NCBI GenBank assembly: GCA_937928755.1
Contig: CALEZI010000028.1
Location: forward strand, 1 to 21,430
DNA: 21,430 nt
Direction of reading: 5' to 3'
Source: an uncultured Rhodanobacteraceae bacterium
Lineage (GTDB): Bacteria; Pseudomonadota; Gammaproteobacteria; Xanthomonadales; SZUA-5
Under the pieces are notes generated by a model. It ran no database searches. It was given only the letters and a program-made list of their open reading frames with translations, and was not told where the DNA came from. The position numbers were made by a program, and so were the translations under genes. Below are positions 1-6,965 of this stretch, piece by piece; position 1 is the first letter of the stretch, and every line of letters begins with the position of its first letter.

Positions 1-4
1 TACT

Positions 5-84
5 TGTGGGAGCGGGTTTATCCCGCGAATGCTCTCGCGGAATGAATCCGCTCCCACAGCTTACGGAATGAATCCGCTCCCACA
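5..84. repeat. REP/BIME-like paired palindromic element, type 1, plus partial copy
   Basis: The block 5-58 starts TGTGGGAGCGGG, carries a hairpin (CGGG TTTAT CCCG), and ends with the inverted counterpart GAATCCGCTCCCACA. Positions 63-84 repeat the right half (CGGAATGAATCCGCTCCCAC). The design of two head-to-head hairpins with outer TGTGGGAGCGG ends resembles the REP/BIME elements common in Pseudomonas and xanthomonads. It lies 12 bp after the stop of the permease gene and could act as a transcript 3' hairpin, but there is no T-tract. Confidence 0.75.
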
Positions 85-96
85 GGCGATGTGGCC

Positions 97-993
97 TCAG
101 GTGTGCTCGCCGGCCACTTCCGGCGGTACCACCGGCGGGTGTCTGCGCGTCGCCACTTGCAGCACTGCCACGGCGGCCAGCACGATCAGCATGCCGGCGA
201 TCAGGCGCGAGCCCAGCGCCTCGCCGCCGAGCGCCCAACCGAGCAGCACCGCGATCACCGGATTGATGTAGGAGAAGCTGCCGGCGCGCGCCGGGTGCCA
301 GACGCGCGCCAGGTACAGGTACGACGCGAAGGCGATGCACGAGCCGCCGACAATCAGATAACCCGCCGCCAGCCACGCGCGCGTGCCGATGGCGCCATGC
401 TGGGTGAACTCGCCGAAACTGGCGGTGATCACGACACCAAGCAAGCCACTGAACAACATCTGCAGCCCGGCGTTGGCGAACAGGCCGCCGCTGTGCACGT
501 GCGCGCGCTGGTGCAACGAAGCCCAGGACCACGCCACCGGCGTCAGCAGGCACACCAGCGCCGCGAGCGGGTCGATCGCGTCGACCGCGCTCGGCCACAT
601 CACCAGTGCCACGCCGGCGAAACCGAGCGCCACCGCCAGCCAACCGAGCGGCCGCATCGGATCGCTGCGCAGCGACAGCAAGGCCAGCCACACCGGAATC
701 GGCGCCTGCAGCACCGCGCCGACGCCGCTCGGAATGAACTGCAGCGACCATGCCGTCAGCACGTTGGCGGCGCCGGCCATCAGCAGTCCAGCCAGCAGCA
801 GCGATGGCAGTTGCTCGCGGCGCACCCAACGCTCACCGCGCAACCAGGCGATCGCCAGACACAGCAGTCCGGCGGTCAGGAAACGAACGGTGGCAAGTCC
901 CAGCGGCGTGAAATCGACCAGCGCCCATTTGTGCGCCAGCCAGGTTGAGCCCCAGATCGAGGAACAGGCGAAGAAGGCGAGCCAGGGCAGCAT
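97..993 (-). CDS. EamA/DMT-superfamily inner-membrane permease
   Basis: This 298-residue protein is strongly hydrophobic and divides into about ten membrane segments in two homologous halves, the architecture of EamA (drug/metabolite transporter) permeases, which usually have about 290-310 residues. The N-terminus reads WLAFFACSSIWGSTWLAHKW, matching the typical first EamA helix (WGS/WGT motif). The second half has a LVGG-like helix (YLIVGGSCIAFASYLY) and the family-typical SYINPVIAVLLGW segment. The ATG at 993 is chosen because residues upstream are non-hydrophobic and run into palindromic repeats. Such permeases export amino acids, metabolites or drugs; the substrate cannot be read from sequence. 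It is a lone gene between repeat clusters, on the same strand as pgeF but 250 bp and two hairpin elements away, so it is probably a separate transcript. Confidence 0.9.
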   Translation of the reverse strand: MLPWLAFFACSSIWGSTWLAHKWALVDFTPLGLATVRFLTAGLLCLAIAWLRGERWVRREQLPSLLLAGLLMAGAANVLTAWSLQFIPSGVGAVLQAPIPVWLALLSLRSDPMRPLGWLAVALGFAGVALVMWPSAVDAIDPLAALVCLLTPVAWSWASLHQRAHVHSGGLFANAGLQMLFSGLLGVVITASFGEFTQHGAIGTRAWLAAGYLIVGGSCIAFASYLYLARVWHPARAGSFSYINPVIAVLLGWALGGEALGSRLIAGMLIVLAAVAVLQVATRRHPPVVPPEVAGEHT

Positions 994-1052
994 CGGGTTG
1001 GCGTGTTTGGGTCGTATGCAATGAGTCTGCCGCAGGACCGCATGGCAGAAGC

Positions 1053-1080
1053 GGGGCACGGAGCACGGGGCACGGGAAGG
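1053..1080. repeat. short GGGGCACG direct-repeat cluster
   Basis: Three imperfect copies of a GGGGCACGG-like motif follow one another (GGGGCACGGAGCACGGGG, then CACGGG). A very similar cluster lies at 21225-21249. In both places the cluster directly precedes a type 2 palindromic element, so it may be part of the same compound repeat. Confidence 0.5.
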
Positions 1081-1093
1081 GCCTCCATCAACA

Positions 1094-1115
1094 GCGTCCA
1101 GACAAGTCTGGACGC
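1094..1115. repeat. solo type 2 palindrome (CCAGACAAGTCTGG core)
   Basis: This is a perfect inverted repeat with 10 bp arms, GCGTCCAGAC and GTCTGGACGC, and a 2-nt AA centre. It is the same hairpin that occurs in pairs at 1147-1219, 19641-19712, 19828-19897 and 21275-21350, here without its partner. Confidence 0.8.
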
Positions 1116-1146
1116 AGAAGAGCAAGGGCTCCCACAGAGTTGGCTT

Positions 1147-1219
1147 TTGTGGGGCCAGACTTGTCTGGACGCTTTGATTCAGTTGCAGGGAAAGCGCCCA
1201 GACAAGTCTGGACCCACCA
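1147..1219. repeat. paired type 2 palindromic element
   Basis: The left hairpin (GGCCAGACTTGTCTGGAC followed by GCTTT) and right hairpin (AAAGCGC then CCAGACAAGTCTGGACCCAC) are mutually inverted. The spacer ends in GGGAAAGCG, as in the other complete copies near 19641 and 19828. It lies 26 bp beyond the pgeF stop, so it could end or protect the rluD-pgeF transcript. One arm base differs (GGCC instead of GTCC), and the right outer hairpin is likewise changed at its inner side (GCCC instead of GTCC). Confidence 0.8.
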
Positions 1220-1245
1220 AAGCCAGAGCGGCAACTTGCCGGCTA

Positions 1246-2286
1246 TCACTCCCGCCAGACCAGCGTCGCCATCCTCCCGCTGCGGGCGCCATCGCGGCGA
1301 TACGAGTGAAAGTCGCCCGCCGCCACGACCGTGCACCAGTCGCCACTGCTCACTTTGACAACGCCCAGCGCGACAAGACGCCGCCTTGCCAATCCAGCCA
1401 GATCCGCATGCCAGCGGTCGTCGTTTCCGCGCTGAAAGAAGTCTGCGGCACCGGGGTCGCTGTCGACAAACGCCGCGCGCACTTCGGGGCCGACCTCGAA
1501 GGCGCGTTGGCCGATCGCCGGGCCCAACCATGCATGGATCGAAGCGGGCGCGGCGTGCATCGCCGCCAGCGTCGCTTCGATCACACCGGCCGCCAACCCA
1601 CGCCAGCCGGCATGGATGGCCGCGACTTCATCGCCGTCGGCCGCGGCGAGCAGGATCGGCAGGCAGTCGGCGGTCTGGATCACCGCCGCCAGCCCGCGTC
1701 CACGCACGATGCAGGCATCCGCGACAGGAGCCGACCCACCCCGCTCCTGTAGAGCGGAGCTTGCTCCGCTGCTCTTCGCGAGTTCCAGGCGAGCAAGCTC
1801 GGCTCTACCAGATCCTTGCTTGCGTTGCTCCTGTAGAGCGGAGCTTGCTCCGCTGCTTTCCGCGGGTTCCAGCCGAGCAAGCTCGGCTCTACAAGAGCCT
1901 TGCGCCGGTTGCTCCTGTAGAGCGGAGCTTGCTCCGCTGCTCTTCGCGGGTTCCAGCCGAGCAAGCTCGGCTCTACAAGAGCCTTGCGTGCGTCGCTCCT
2001 GTAGAGCGGAGTTTGCTCCGCTGCCGGGTTCCGCCGACACGATCATCACATCGGTGCCATGCACCTGCTGCAGCCACACCGGCTCGTGCGCCAGTCCGAG
2101 CGATTCGCGCAACAGCCCGCGGTTGCGCATCACGGCCTTCGCATCGTCGCCGCAGCGCTGCCCGTAGTTCGCCCGGTCGAAGGGCGACGCAGAAACCCCT
2201 GCGAACCGCCGCGTCGCCGTGCCGCCGCGTACACCGGTCGGCAATCCGGTCGCCTCGATCCAGCCTTCGAGTTCGCGCGAAGTCAT
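1246..2286 (-). CDS. pgeF: PgeF/YfiH laccase-domain protein with in-frame palindromic repeat insertion
   Basis: PgeF (YfiH, formerly polyphenol oxidase or laccase-domain protein) removes mis-built UDP-MurNAc-L-Ser from peptidoglycan synthesis in E. coli, and relatives act on purine nucleosides. The family zinc-site motifs are present: WLQQVHG (His76), QTADCLP (Cys208), HAGWRG (His225), plus the C-terminal GDFHSYRRDG and SGRMATLVW signatures. Length is 346 residues against about 240-250 usual. The Cys-to-His distance of 17 is normal, but His76 to Cys208 is 132 where about 36 is typical. The excess is residues about 89-182, three and a half 28-residue repeats (GSCRAELARLEPAKSSGASS type) encoded by palindromic DNA. 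The gene starts 3 bp after the rluD stop, matching E. coli rluD-yfiH order. The reading frame is intact, so the protein may still fold with a surface loop; activity is not proven. Confidence 0.93.
   Translation of the reverse strand: MTSRELEGWIEATGLPTGVRGGTATRRFAGVSASPFDRANYGQRCGDDAKAVMRNRGLLRESLGLAHEPVWLQQVHGTDVMIVSAEPGSGANSALQERRTQGSCRAELARLEPAKSSGASSALQEQPAQGSCRAELARLEPAESSGASSALQEQRKQGSGRAELARLELAKSSGASSALQERGGSAPVADACIVRGRGLAAVIQTADCLPILLAAADGDEVAAIHAGWRGLAAGVIEATLAAMHAAPASIHAWLGPAIGQRAFEVGPEVRAAFVDSDPGAADFFQRGNDDRWHADLAGLARRRLVALGVVKVSSGDWCTVVAAGDFHSYRRDGARSGRMATLVWRE
1743..2023. repeat. 84-bp palindromic element array (type 3) inside pgeF
   Basis: Units begin GCTCCTGTAGAGCGGAG at 1743, 1827, 1911 and 1995, spaced exactly 84 bp; the last is a half unit ending near 2023. 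Each full unit holds two hairpins, TAGAGCGGAGCTTGCTCCGC and, inverted, AGCCGAGCAAGCTCGGCTCT, with about 15 bp between them and outer ends TGTAGAGC / GCTCTACA. The period is 28 codons, so pgeF stays in frame on the minus strand. Because units are palindromic, the plus strand also reads SCRAELA and SSAL peptides, which is a shadow. Small differences between copies suggest duplication followed by drift. Confidence 0.95.
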
Positions 2287-2289
2287 TGT

Positions 2290-3234
2290 TCAGAGGTTCC
2301 GCAACGCCTCCAGCAAAGCCCGGAAATCCTGCGGCAGCGGCGCGCTGGCGCGCACCTCGTCGCCATGACGCGGATGCGCGAACACCAGCGTCTCGGCGTG
2401 CAGCGCCTGGCGCTTGAACGCGCGCAAAACCTCGCGCAGGGGCTCGCTGGCACCCGCCGGCAGGCGGAAACCGCCGCCGTACAGCGGGTCGCCGACGATC
2501 GGCCAGCGCAGGTGCGCCAGATGCACGCGGATCTGGTGGGTGCGGCCGGTTTCCAGCGCCACCCGCAGCAAGGTGTGCGCGGCGAAACGTTCGGCGACAC
2601 GGTAGTGGCTGACCGCCGGCTTGCCGTTTTCGACCACCGCCTGGCGCAGGCGATCGGTCGGATGGCGGCCGATCGGCGCATCGATGGTGGCGCCGGCGAT
2701 CACCCGGCCGAACACCAGCGCCAGGTACTCGCGGCTGACCGCACGCTGCGCCAGCGCCTTGACCAGCGCATGGTGCGCCTCGGGCGTACGCGCGACGACC
2801 ATGACGCCGCTGGTGTCCTTGTCCAACCGATGCACGATGCCGGCACGCGGCAATGCGCTGAGCGCAGGATCGCGGTGCAGCAGGGCGTTGACCAGGGTGC
2901 CGGCGCGATTGCCGGCGCCCGGATGCACCACCAGTCCGGCCGGCTTGTTGATCACGTAAAAGTCCGGGTCTTCGACCACCACGTCGATATCGATCGCTTC
3001 CGGCGCATCGATGGTCTGAATCTCGGCTTCGACGCTCAGCGACACTCGCTCGCCGCCGCGCACCGGCGCTCGCGGGCGAGCGACCACGCCATCCACCAGG
3101 ATCTTGCCCTCCTTGATCCAGGCGCTGAGCCTGGAGCGCGAGAACTGCGGGAAAGTCTGCGCCAGTGCGGCATCGCAGCGCATGCCACCGGCGCTCATCG
3201 GGATGCTGCCTTCGAGTGTTTGATTGTCCGCCAT
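2290..3234 (-). CDS. rluD: 23S rRNA pseudouridine synthase RluD (pseudouridines 1911/1915/1917 type)
   Basis: The 314-residue protein has an N-terminal S4 RNA-binding domain (about 18-75, with FSRSRLSAWIKEGKILVDG) and a RluA-family catalytic domain with GIVHRLDKDTSGVMVVA, where Asp138 is the expected catalytic aspartate. INKPAGLVVHPG and ALETGRTHQIRVHLAHL are further family signatures. RluD modifies helix 69 of 23S rRNA and supports 50S assembly. The ATG at 3234 (MADNQ) gives a length close to E. coli RluD (326); more upstream codons would add a non-conserved stretch reaching into the bamD leader. The gene is divergent from bamD and followed by pgeF at 3 bp, the classical enterobacterial arrangement, which supports RluD rather than RluC or RluA. 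Confidence 0.95.
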   Translation of the reverse strand: MADNQTLEGSIPMSAGGMRCDAALAQTFPQFSRSRLSAWIKEGKILVDGVVARPRAPVRGGERVSLSVEAEIQTIDAPEAIDIDVVVEDPDFYVINKPAGLVVHPGAGNRAGTLVNALLHRDPALSALPRAGIVHRLDKDTSGVMVVARTPEAHHALVKALAQRAVSREYLALVFGRVIAGATIDAPIGRHPTDRLRQAVVENGKPAVSHYRVAERFAAHTLLRVALETGRTHQIRVHLAHLRWPIVGDPLYGGGFRLPAGASEPLREVLRAFKRQALHAETLVFAHPRHGDEVRASAPLPQDFRALLEALRNL

Positions 3235-3317
3235 GGCCGCACTGAGTCGAGAAAGAGAAGTCGCGGACCCGCATCCGAACCGAGGATCAAGCGCGCCTGA
3301 ACCGCCTGCACCTGCAG

Positions 3318-3350
3318 TTGAGCAGCGCGGTCGGCCGTGTAGGCTATCAT
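3318..3350 (+). promoter_or_regulatory. possible bamD promoter
   Basis: In the rluD/bamD divergent spacer, TTGAGC (3318-3323) could be a -35 box. The -10 is ambiguous: TAGGCT (3340-3345, spacer 16, preceded by TG) or TATCAT (3345-3350, spacer 21, too long). The TSS would lie about 25-35 bp before the GTG start. This is a weak call made from hexamer likeness only. Confidence 0.3.
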
Positions 3351-3382
3351 CGCGCGCCTCGATTGCCGGGATCTCACTCTTC

Positions 3383-4192
3383 GTGCGCAAACTGTCGACA
3401 GCCGCCCGCGCGGTACTCATCGCCCTGTTGCTCGGATTGCTGGCCGCTTGCGGCAGCACCATCGAGCAGGAGACCGAGACCCTGCCGGTCGAGCAACTCT
3501 ACTCCGAGGCCAAGGCTTCGCTCGACTCCGGCAACTTCGAGCGGGCGGTGCGCTATTACAAGCGCCTGACCTCACGCTTTCCGTTCGGCGATTTTGCCGA
3601 ACAGGCGCAACTCGACCTGGCCTACGCGCAATTCAAGCGCGCCGAATACGACGATGCGCTGAGCACGGTGAACCGCTTCATCAAGACCTACCCGGCGCAT
3701 TCGAAGATCGACTACGCCTTCTACCTGCGCGGCCTGGTCAACTTCGAACGCAACCGCAGCTACATCGACCGCATCATTCCCTCGCAAGCCGGCAACCGCG
3801 ATCTGGTTTCGGCGCGCCAGTCGTTCAACGATTTCGGCGAGATGCTGCGGCGTTATCCGGAGAGCAGTTACGCGCCGGACGCGCGCCAACGCATGGTGTT
3901 CCTGCGCAACGATCTGGCGCACTACGAGTTGACCGTGGCGCGTTACTACTACCGCCGCGGCGCTTTTGTCGGCGCGGTCAATCGCGCCAAGTACATCGTC
4001 GAGAACTACCAGCAGGCCGAACAGATCCCCGACGCGCTGGCGATCATGGCCATGTGCTACGAGGCGCTCGGCCAGCCGGAGCTGGCCGCGGACAGCAAGC
4101 GCGTATTGCAGATGAATGCGCCGGATCATCCGTACCTGACCGGCGTATCCGAAGAAGATGCCAGCTTCTGGAGCCGGCTCTGGCCGTTCTGA
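3383..4192 (+). CDS. bamD: BamD, outer-membrane assembly lipoprotein
   Basis: This 269-residue lipoprotein begins MRKLSTAARAVLIALLLG and has lipobox LLAAC, so Cys23 would be lipidated after signal peptidase II cleavage. The mature part is TPR-like helices: LYSEAKASLDSGNFERAVRYY, RFPFGDFAEQAQLDLAYAQF and YPAHSKIDYAFYLRGL are BamD/ComL signatures, and the length is near the usual 240-285. BamD is the essential scaffold that with BamA receives and folds beta-barrel proteins. The GTG at 3383 is chosen because it puts the n-region of the signal peptide right at the N-terminus; an ATG at 3224 would place 53 non-signal residues in front and overlap rluD. It is divergent from rluD, as in E. coli. Confidence 0.96.
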   Translation: MRKLSTAARAVLIALLLGLLAACGSTIEQETETLPVEQLYSEAKASLDSGNFERAVRYYKRLTSRFPFGDFAEQAQLDLAYAQFKRAEYDDALSTVNRFIKTYPAHSKIDYAFYLRGLVNFERNRSYIDRIIPSQAGNRDLVSARQSFNDFGEMLRRYPESSYAPDARQRMVFLRNDLAHYELTVARYYYRRGAFVGAVNRAKYIVENYQQAEQIPDALAIMAMCYEALGQPELAADSKRVLQMNAPDHPYLTGVSEEDASFWSRLWPF

Positions 4193-4197
4193 ACTGA

Positions 4198-4259
4198 CCG
4201 GCAGGCAGCGTTTCTGCAGAGTCCTATCGCCTGCCGGGGCCAACGCTGCGGGTCATTGA
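4198..4259 (+). other. overlapping hairpins between bamD and the GT-C gene
   Basis: Two stems can form. CCGGCAGGC (4198-4206) pairs with GCCTGCCGG (4239-4247), and GCAGCGTT (4205-4212) pairs with AACGCTGC (4252-4259). The arms are in the order L1-L2-R1-R2 and overlap by 2 nt, so the stems compete or form an H-type pseudoknot. The structure starts 5 nt after the bamD stop and ends 10 nt before the ATG of the next gene. It could be a bamD 3' end signal or a leader element; there is no T-tract. Confidence 0.45.
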
Positions 4260-4269
4260 GTAATCGTTC

Positions 4270-6021
4270 ATGGCCGCCGACTCTGCAGCAACCACGTTTG
4301 GTCTGAGCGAAAACGTTCCTCAGTCCCGGTGGGGCACGCGCGCCTTTGCGCTCATGATGGCGACCGTCGGCGCCTGGTTGGTCTGGTCGCTGCTGGTCGT
4401 CAATATCGAGTTCGATGATGGTTACGCAACCATCGTCAACAGCCAGTATTTCCTCGGCATCAGCGATGACTACCTGTGGTCGCGGGCGCCGATGCTAGCC
4501 TGGCTGCTGATGCCGGCCGAGTGGTTTGCCAACGTCCTCGACCTGCATCCGCTTGATGTCCGTCCACATCATTTGTTGATGGCATCCATCCACCTTGGCT
4601 ATTTCTGGGGCGTGTGGCGACTGCTTCGCGGTCGCTTCGGCAGCAACCCCTCCACGCTGATTGCGTTTGCTGCCGCGATCCCGACCGTGGTGTTCTTCAG
4701 CTACGCCGCGTTCATCAGCAGCGATCTGTTCCCCGGGTTGATTGCCTTGGCGATGCTGCTGCTGGCAGATCGATTCGCGGCACGGCCGCGACTATCGACC
4801 TGGCTGGCGCTGGTGGCGCTGGGCGCCTTCGCTGCGCTGGTCAAGCACATGTACGGCGCGATCTGGCTCGCAGTGTTGGTGGCCCACGCATGCCTGCTGG
4901 CGGTGGGGCCAAAGCGGAACTGGATGTTGTTTGTGCAACTCGCCGTTGGCGCAGCGGTGAGCGCTGTGATTTTCTGGTTCGCCTACGCGGCGGTGTTGCG
5001 AAGCAGTTTTCCCGAGGTGGCACTGGCGCTGCGGCCAGCGCATCAGATGCACGCACTGGTGACCACGTTCCAGCAGGAAGGCCCGATTGCCTCAATCGTC
5101 TACCAATGGGTTTATCTCCGGAACCTGTCGATCTACGGCATTCTGGCCATGTCGCTGGTTTTGCCCGGCGTATTCCTCGCATGGCGCAACGGTGATCGGC
5201 TGCAGCGCAGCATCGCCATTGCCTGGATCGTGCTGTTCGTTGTCATGCACGCCGTCAGTTTCAAGGAAGCGCGCTATCTGGCCTATCTGGCCCCGTTGAC
5301 GGCTTTTCTGATCGCGCCAGTGATCGCGCAATTGCTGCGCTGGCAGCGGCTTTACGGGCTGCCGATCGGCGCGCTGCTGCTGCTGGATCTGGGATTTGCG
5401 ACCCGAGAAGCGGTGCGAATTGCGGCGCCGTTCTACCAAGGCCAGGTGCAGGAGTTTCTGGCGCCACTACCGCCAGCTTCCTCGCTCAAGGCCCCGATCA
5501 TCTTCACCCGGTACCTGAGCTTTCTGACGCCCGAACAATATGCCTTCTTCGGCGATCGTTACCACCGTATCGTCAATCTCAACCGTGACCAGATTCGCCT
5601 GCTCTACGGCTATCCCGCCCAGATGGTGCGCTCGGTTCATGACGCAAAGTCGCTCGCCACGGAGGCCTTCTCTCCCGGCAGCATCTTCATCTTTGTCAAT
5701 GACGTGGCAGCGCGGGTTCCGCCAATTCACAGCGACAATCGAACCACGCTGCAACCGCACTTTGTCCAGTTCGTTGCAGTGGCTGAAACCCTGAACCTGC
5801 GCCGCGATGGCGACGACTATCGCTGGGACGGCGTTTCAAATCACCCGATTCTGCTGCTGCGCAAAGATGGCGTCGATGCGGAACCACTGACGTCCTTCGA
5901 CCGCTTTCCGGTGGCGGCGACCGTCGCCCAGCAAGGACTCAAGGTCGCGCCAGAACATCTGCAGGTGCTCGCCTTTCGCATCCACTCAATGTGCGATCTC
6001 ACGGGTTGCCGCCGCTATTGA
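4270..6021 (+). CDS. GT-C fold membrane glycosyltransferase (GT39/ArnT-like)
   Basis: The 583-residue protein has an N-terminal membrane segment (about 25-45) followed by FDDGY (Asp49-Asp50) in the first periplasmic loop, the acidic pair typical of GT-C enzymes, then roughly ten further hydrophobic segments to about residue 378. FKEARYLAYLAPLTAFL (331-347) matches the KEPRYLLPLLP-like helix of GT39/ArnT/PMT relatives. Residues about 385-583 form a soluble, probably periplasmic, C-terminal domain. GT-C enzymes move a sugar from a polyprenyl-phosphate donor onto a lipid, glycan or protein outside the inner membrane. The exact acceptor is unknown. It is followed by a convergent operon holding a polyprenyl-sugar synthase-like GT2, its likely functional partner, and overlaps the SDR gene tail by 7 bp. 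Confidence 0.82.
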   Translation: MAADSAATTFGLSENVPQSRWGTRAFALMMATVGAWLVWSLLVVNIEFDDGYATIVNSQYFLGISDDYLWSRAPMLAWLLMPAEWFANVLDLHPLDVRPHHLLMASIHLGYFWGVWRLLRGRFGSNPSTLIAFAAAIPTVVFFSYAAFISSDLFPGLIALAMLLLADRFAARPRLSTWLALVALGAFAALVKHMYGAIWLAVLVAHACLLAVGPKRNWMLFVQLAVGAAVSAVIFWFAYAAVLRSSFPEVALALRPAHQMHALVTTFQQEGPIASIVYQWVYLRNLSIYGILAMSLVLPGVFLAWRNGDRLQRSIAIAWIVLFVVMHAVSFKEARYLAYLAPLTAFLIAPVIAQLLRWQRLYGLPIGALLLLDLGFATREAVRIAAPFYQGQVQEFLAPLPPASSLKAPIIFTRYLSFLTPEQYAFFGDRYHRIVNLNRDQIRLLYGYPAQMVRSVHDAKSLATEAFSPGSIFIFVNDVAARVPPIHSDNRTTLQPHFVQFVAVAETLNLRRDGDDYRWDGVSNHPILLLRKDGVDAEPLTSFDRFPVAATVAQQGLKVAPEHLQVLAFRIHSMCDLTGCRRY

Positions 6022-6965
6022 TGTACCCCAACCCGGAAGGCCAGACGCTCGGCGGCGAGCACGCGCGAGACTCCTGCAGTTAGACTGGTTCGTGGCCATG
6101 CGCCCGCAATGGGCCGGCCATCCGACCGGAACTGGATGCGGCGTCGATAAACGTCGGTGAGGCTGCTGCTGCTGGTGACGATTCTCGGCATCCGGTGCGC
6201 TACCCGTTTGAAGGTGGCGACAATCTCGGAGATCGTGGTCGCCTGCTCCGAGGCGATGATCTTCATGGTCGACCGCGACCCGCACGCTCCAGACCGTACC
6301 AGGGCGACCATGGCGTCGGCGGCATCGTCGACTGCGAGATAGTCGCGGATGGTGTCGAGCGGCACGTAGATGTGGATCGGCTGGTTGAGCACGACCCTGC
6401 GCGCCATTTCGGCGATCAGCCCCTGGCGTTTCCCGATTCTGGGTTGCGGCCCGTACAGCGTCGCGATGCGCCCGATTACGGCGCGGGTACTTCGATGCGC
6501 GGCGGAAAAGTCCTGAAGCCGCTGCTCCTGCGCCAGCTTTCCGTGCGCGTAGGCGGTGGTGGGCGCGATGTCGGTCGCTTCGCTGATCACCTCGGCCGCG
6601 CTGCCGGCGTAGATCGCTCCCGCCGAGCTCGCCAGAGCCAGCGTACCCGGCGACTGCAGCAATCCGGGTTGCTCGCTCGCGGCAGCGAGCAGCGCCTGCA
6701 GCAGGCGGGTCTCGGCCGCCATCGAGTCAGCACTGCTGGCCATGGTCCCAAGTCCGGCGGCCCAATAGATCTCCCAGCACTGACCCGGCGCAAGCACTGC
6801 CGCAAAGGCACGGGTAGCCGATTCGAGCTGTCGCCGCAGCCGCTCCTCGTCGCACCAGTCGAAGCGCTCCTGCGGGACGAATACCTGCGTTCCTTCGTGG
6901 ATCAGTCGGCGCCACAACGCTGCACCGAGCATGCCGCCCCTGCCCACGATCCAGGCCAAGGTCAT
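6015..6965 (-). CDS. NAD-dependent epimerase/dehydratase (extended SDR)
   Basis: The 316-residue protein opens with a Rossmann fold: WIVGRGGMLG gives GxGGxxG (Gly8, Gly10, Gly11, Gly14). SSAG (113-116) supplies the catalytic serine region and YAHGK (Tyr139-Lys143) the YxxxK pair. GRIATLYGPQPRIGKRQGL and RDYLAVDDAADAMVAL are typical of nucleotide-sugar epimerases/dehydratases. It probably reshapes a nucleotide-activated sugar in the cytoplasm; the specific reaction cannot be read from sequence. The start overlaps the GT2 stop by 4 bp (ATGA type), so translation is likely coupled. The 3' end overlaps the convergent GT-C gene by 7 bp. Confidence 0.85.
   Translation of the reverse strand: MTLAWIVGRGGMLGAALWRRLIHEGTQVFVPQERFDWCDEERLRRQLESATRAFAAVLAPGQCWEIYWAAGLGTMASSADSMAAETRLLQALLAAASEQPGLLQSPGTLALASSAGAIYAGSAAEVISEATDIAPTTAYAHGKLAQEQRLQDFSAAHRSTRAVIGRIATLYGPQPRIGKRQGLIAEMARRVVLNQPIHIYVPLDTIRDYLAVDDAADAMVALVRSGACGSRSTMKIIASEQATTISEIVATFKRVAHRMPRIVTSSSSLTDVYRRRIQFRSDGRPIAGAWPRTSLTAGVSRVLAAERLAFRVGVHQ

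Noticed and set aside
91..948. Plus-strand open frame opposite the EamA permease
   Set aside because: Arg/Gln/His-rich composition with no domain; the minus strand encodes a clear ten-helix permease.
1088..1531. Minus-strand open frame overlapping the pgeF 3' end and repeats
   Set aside because: Shadow of pgeF in another frame that reads into type 2 palindromes; no conserved features.
1743..2023. CRISPR array
   Set aside because: The whole 84 bp unit repeats, including the would-be spacers, and it lies in frame inside a conserved gene; no cas genes are nearby.
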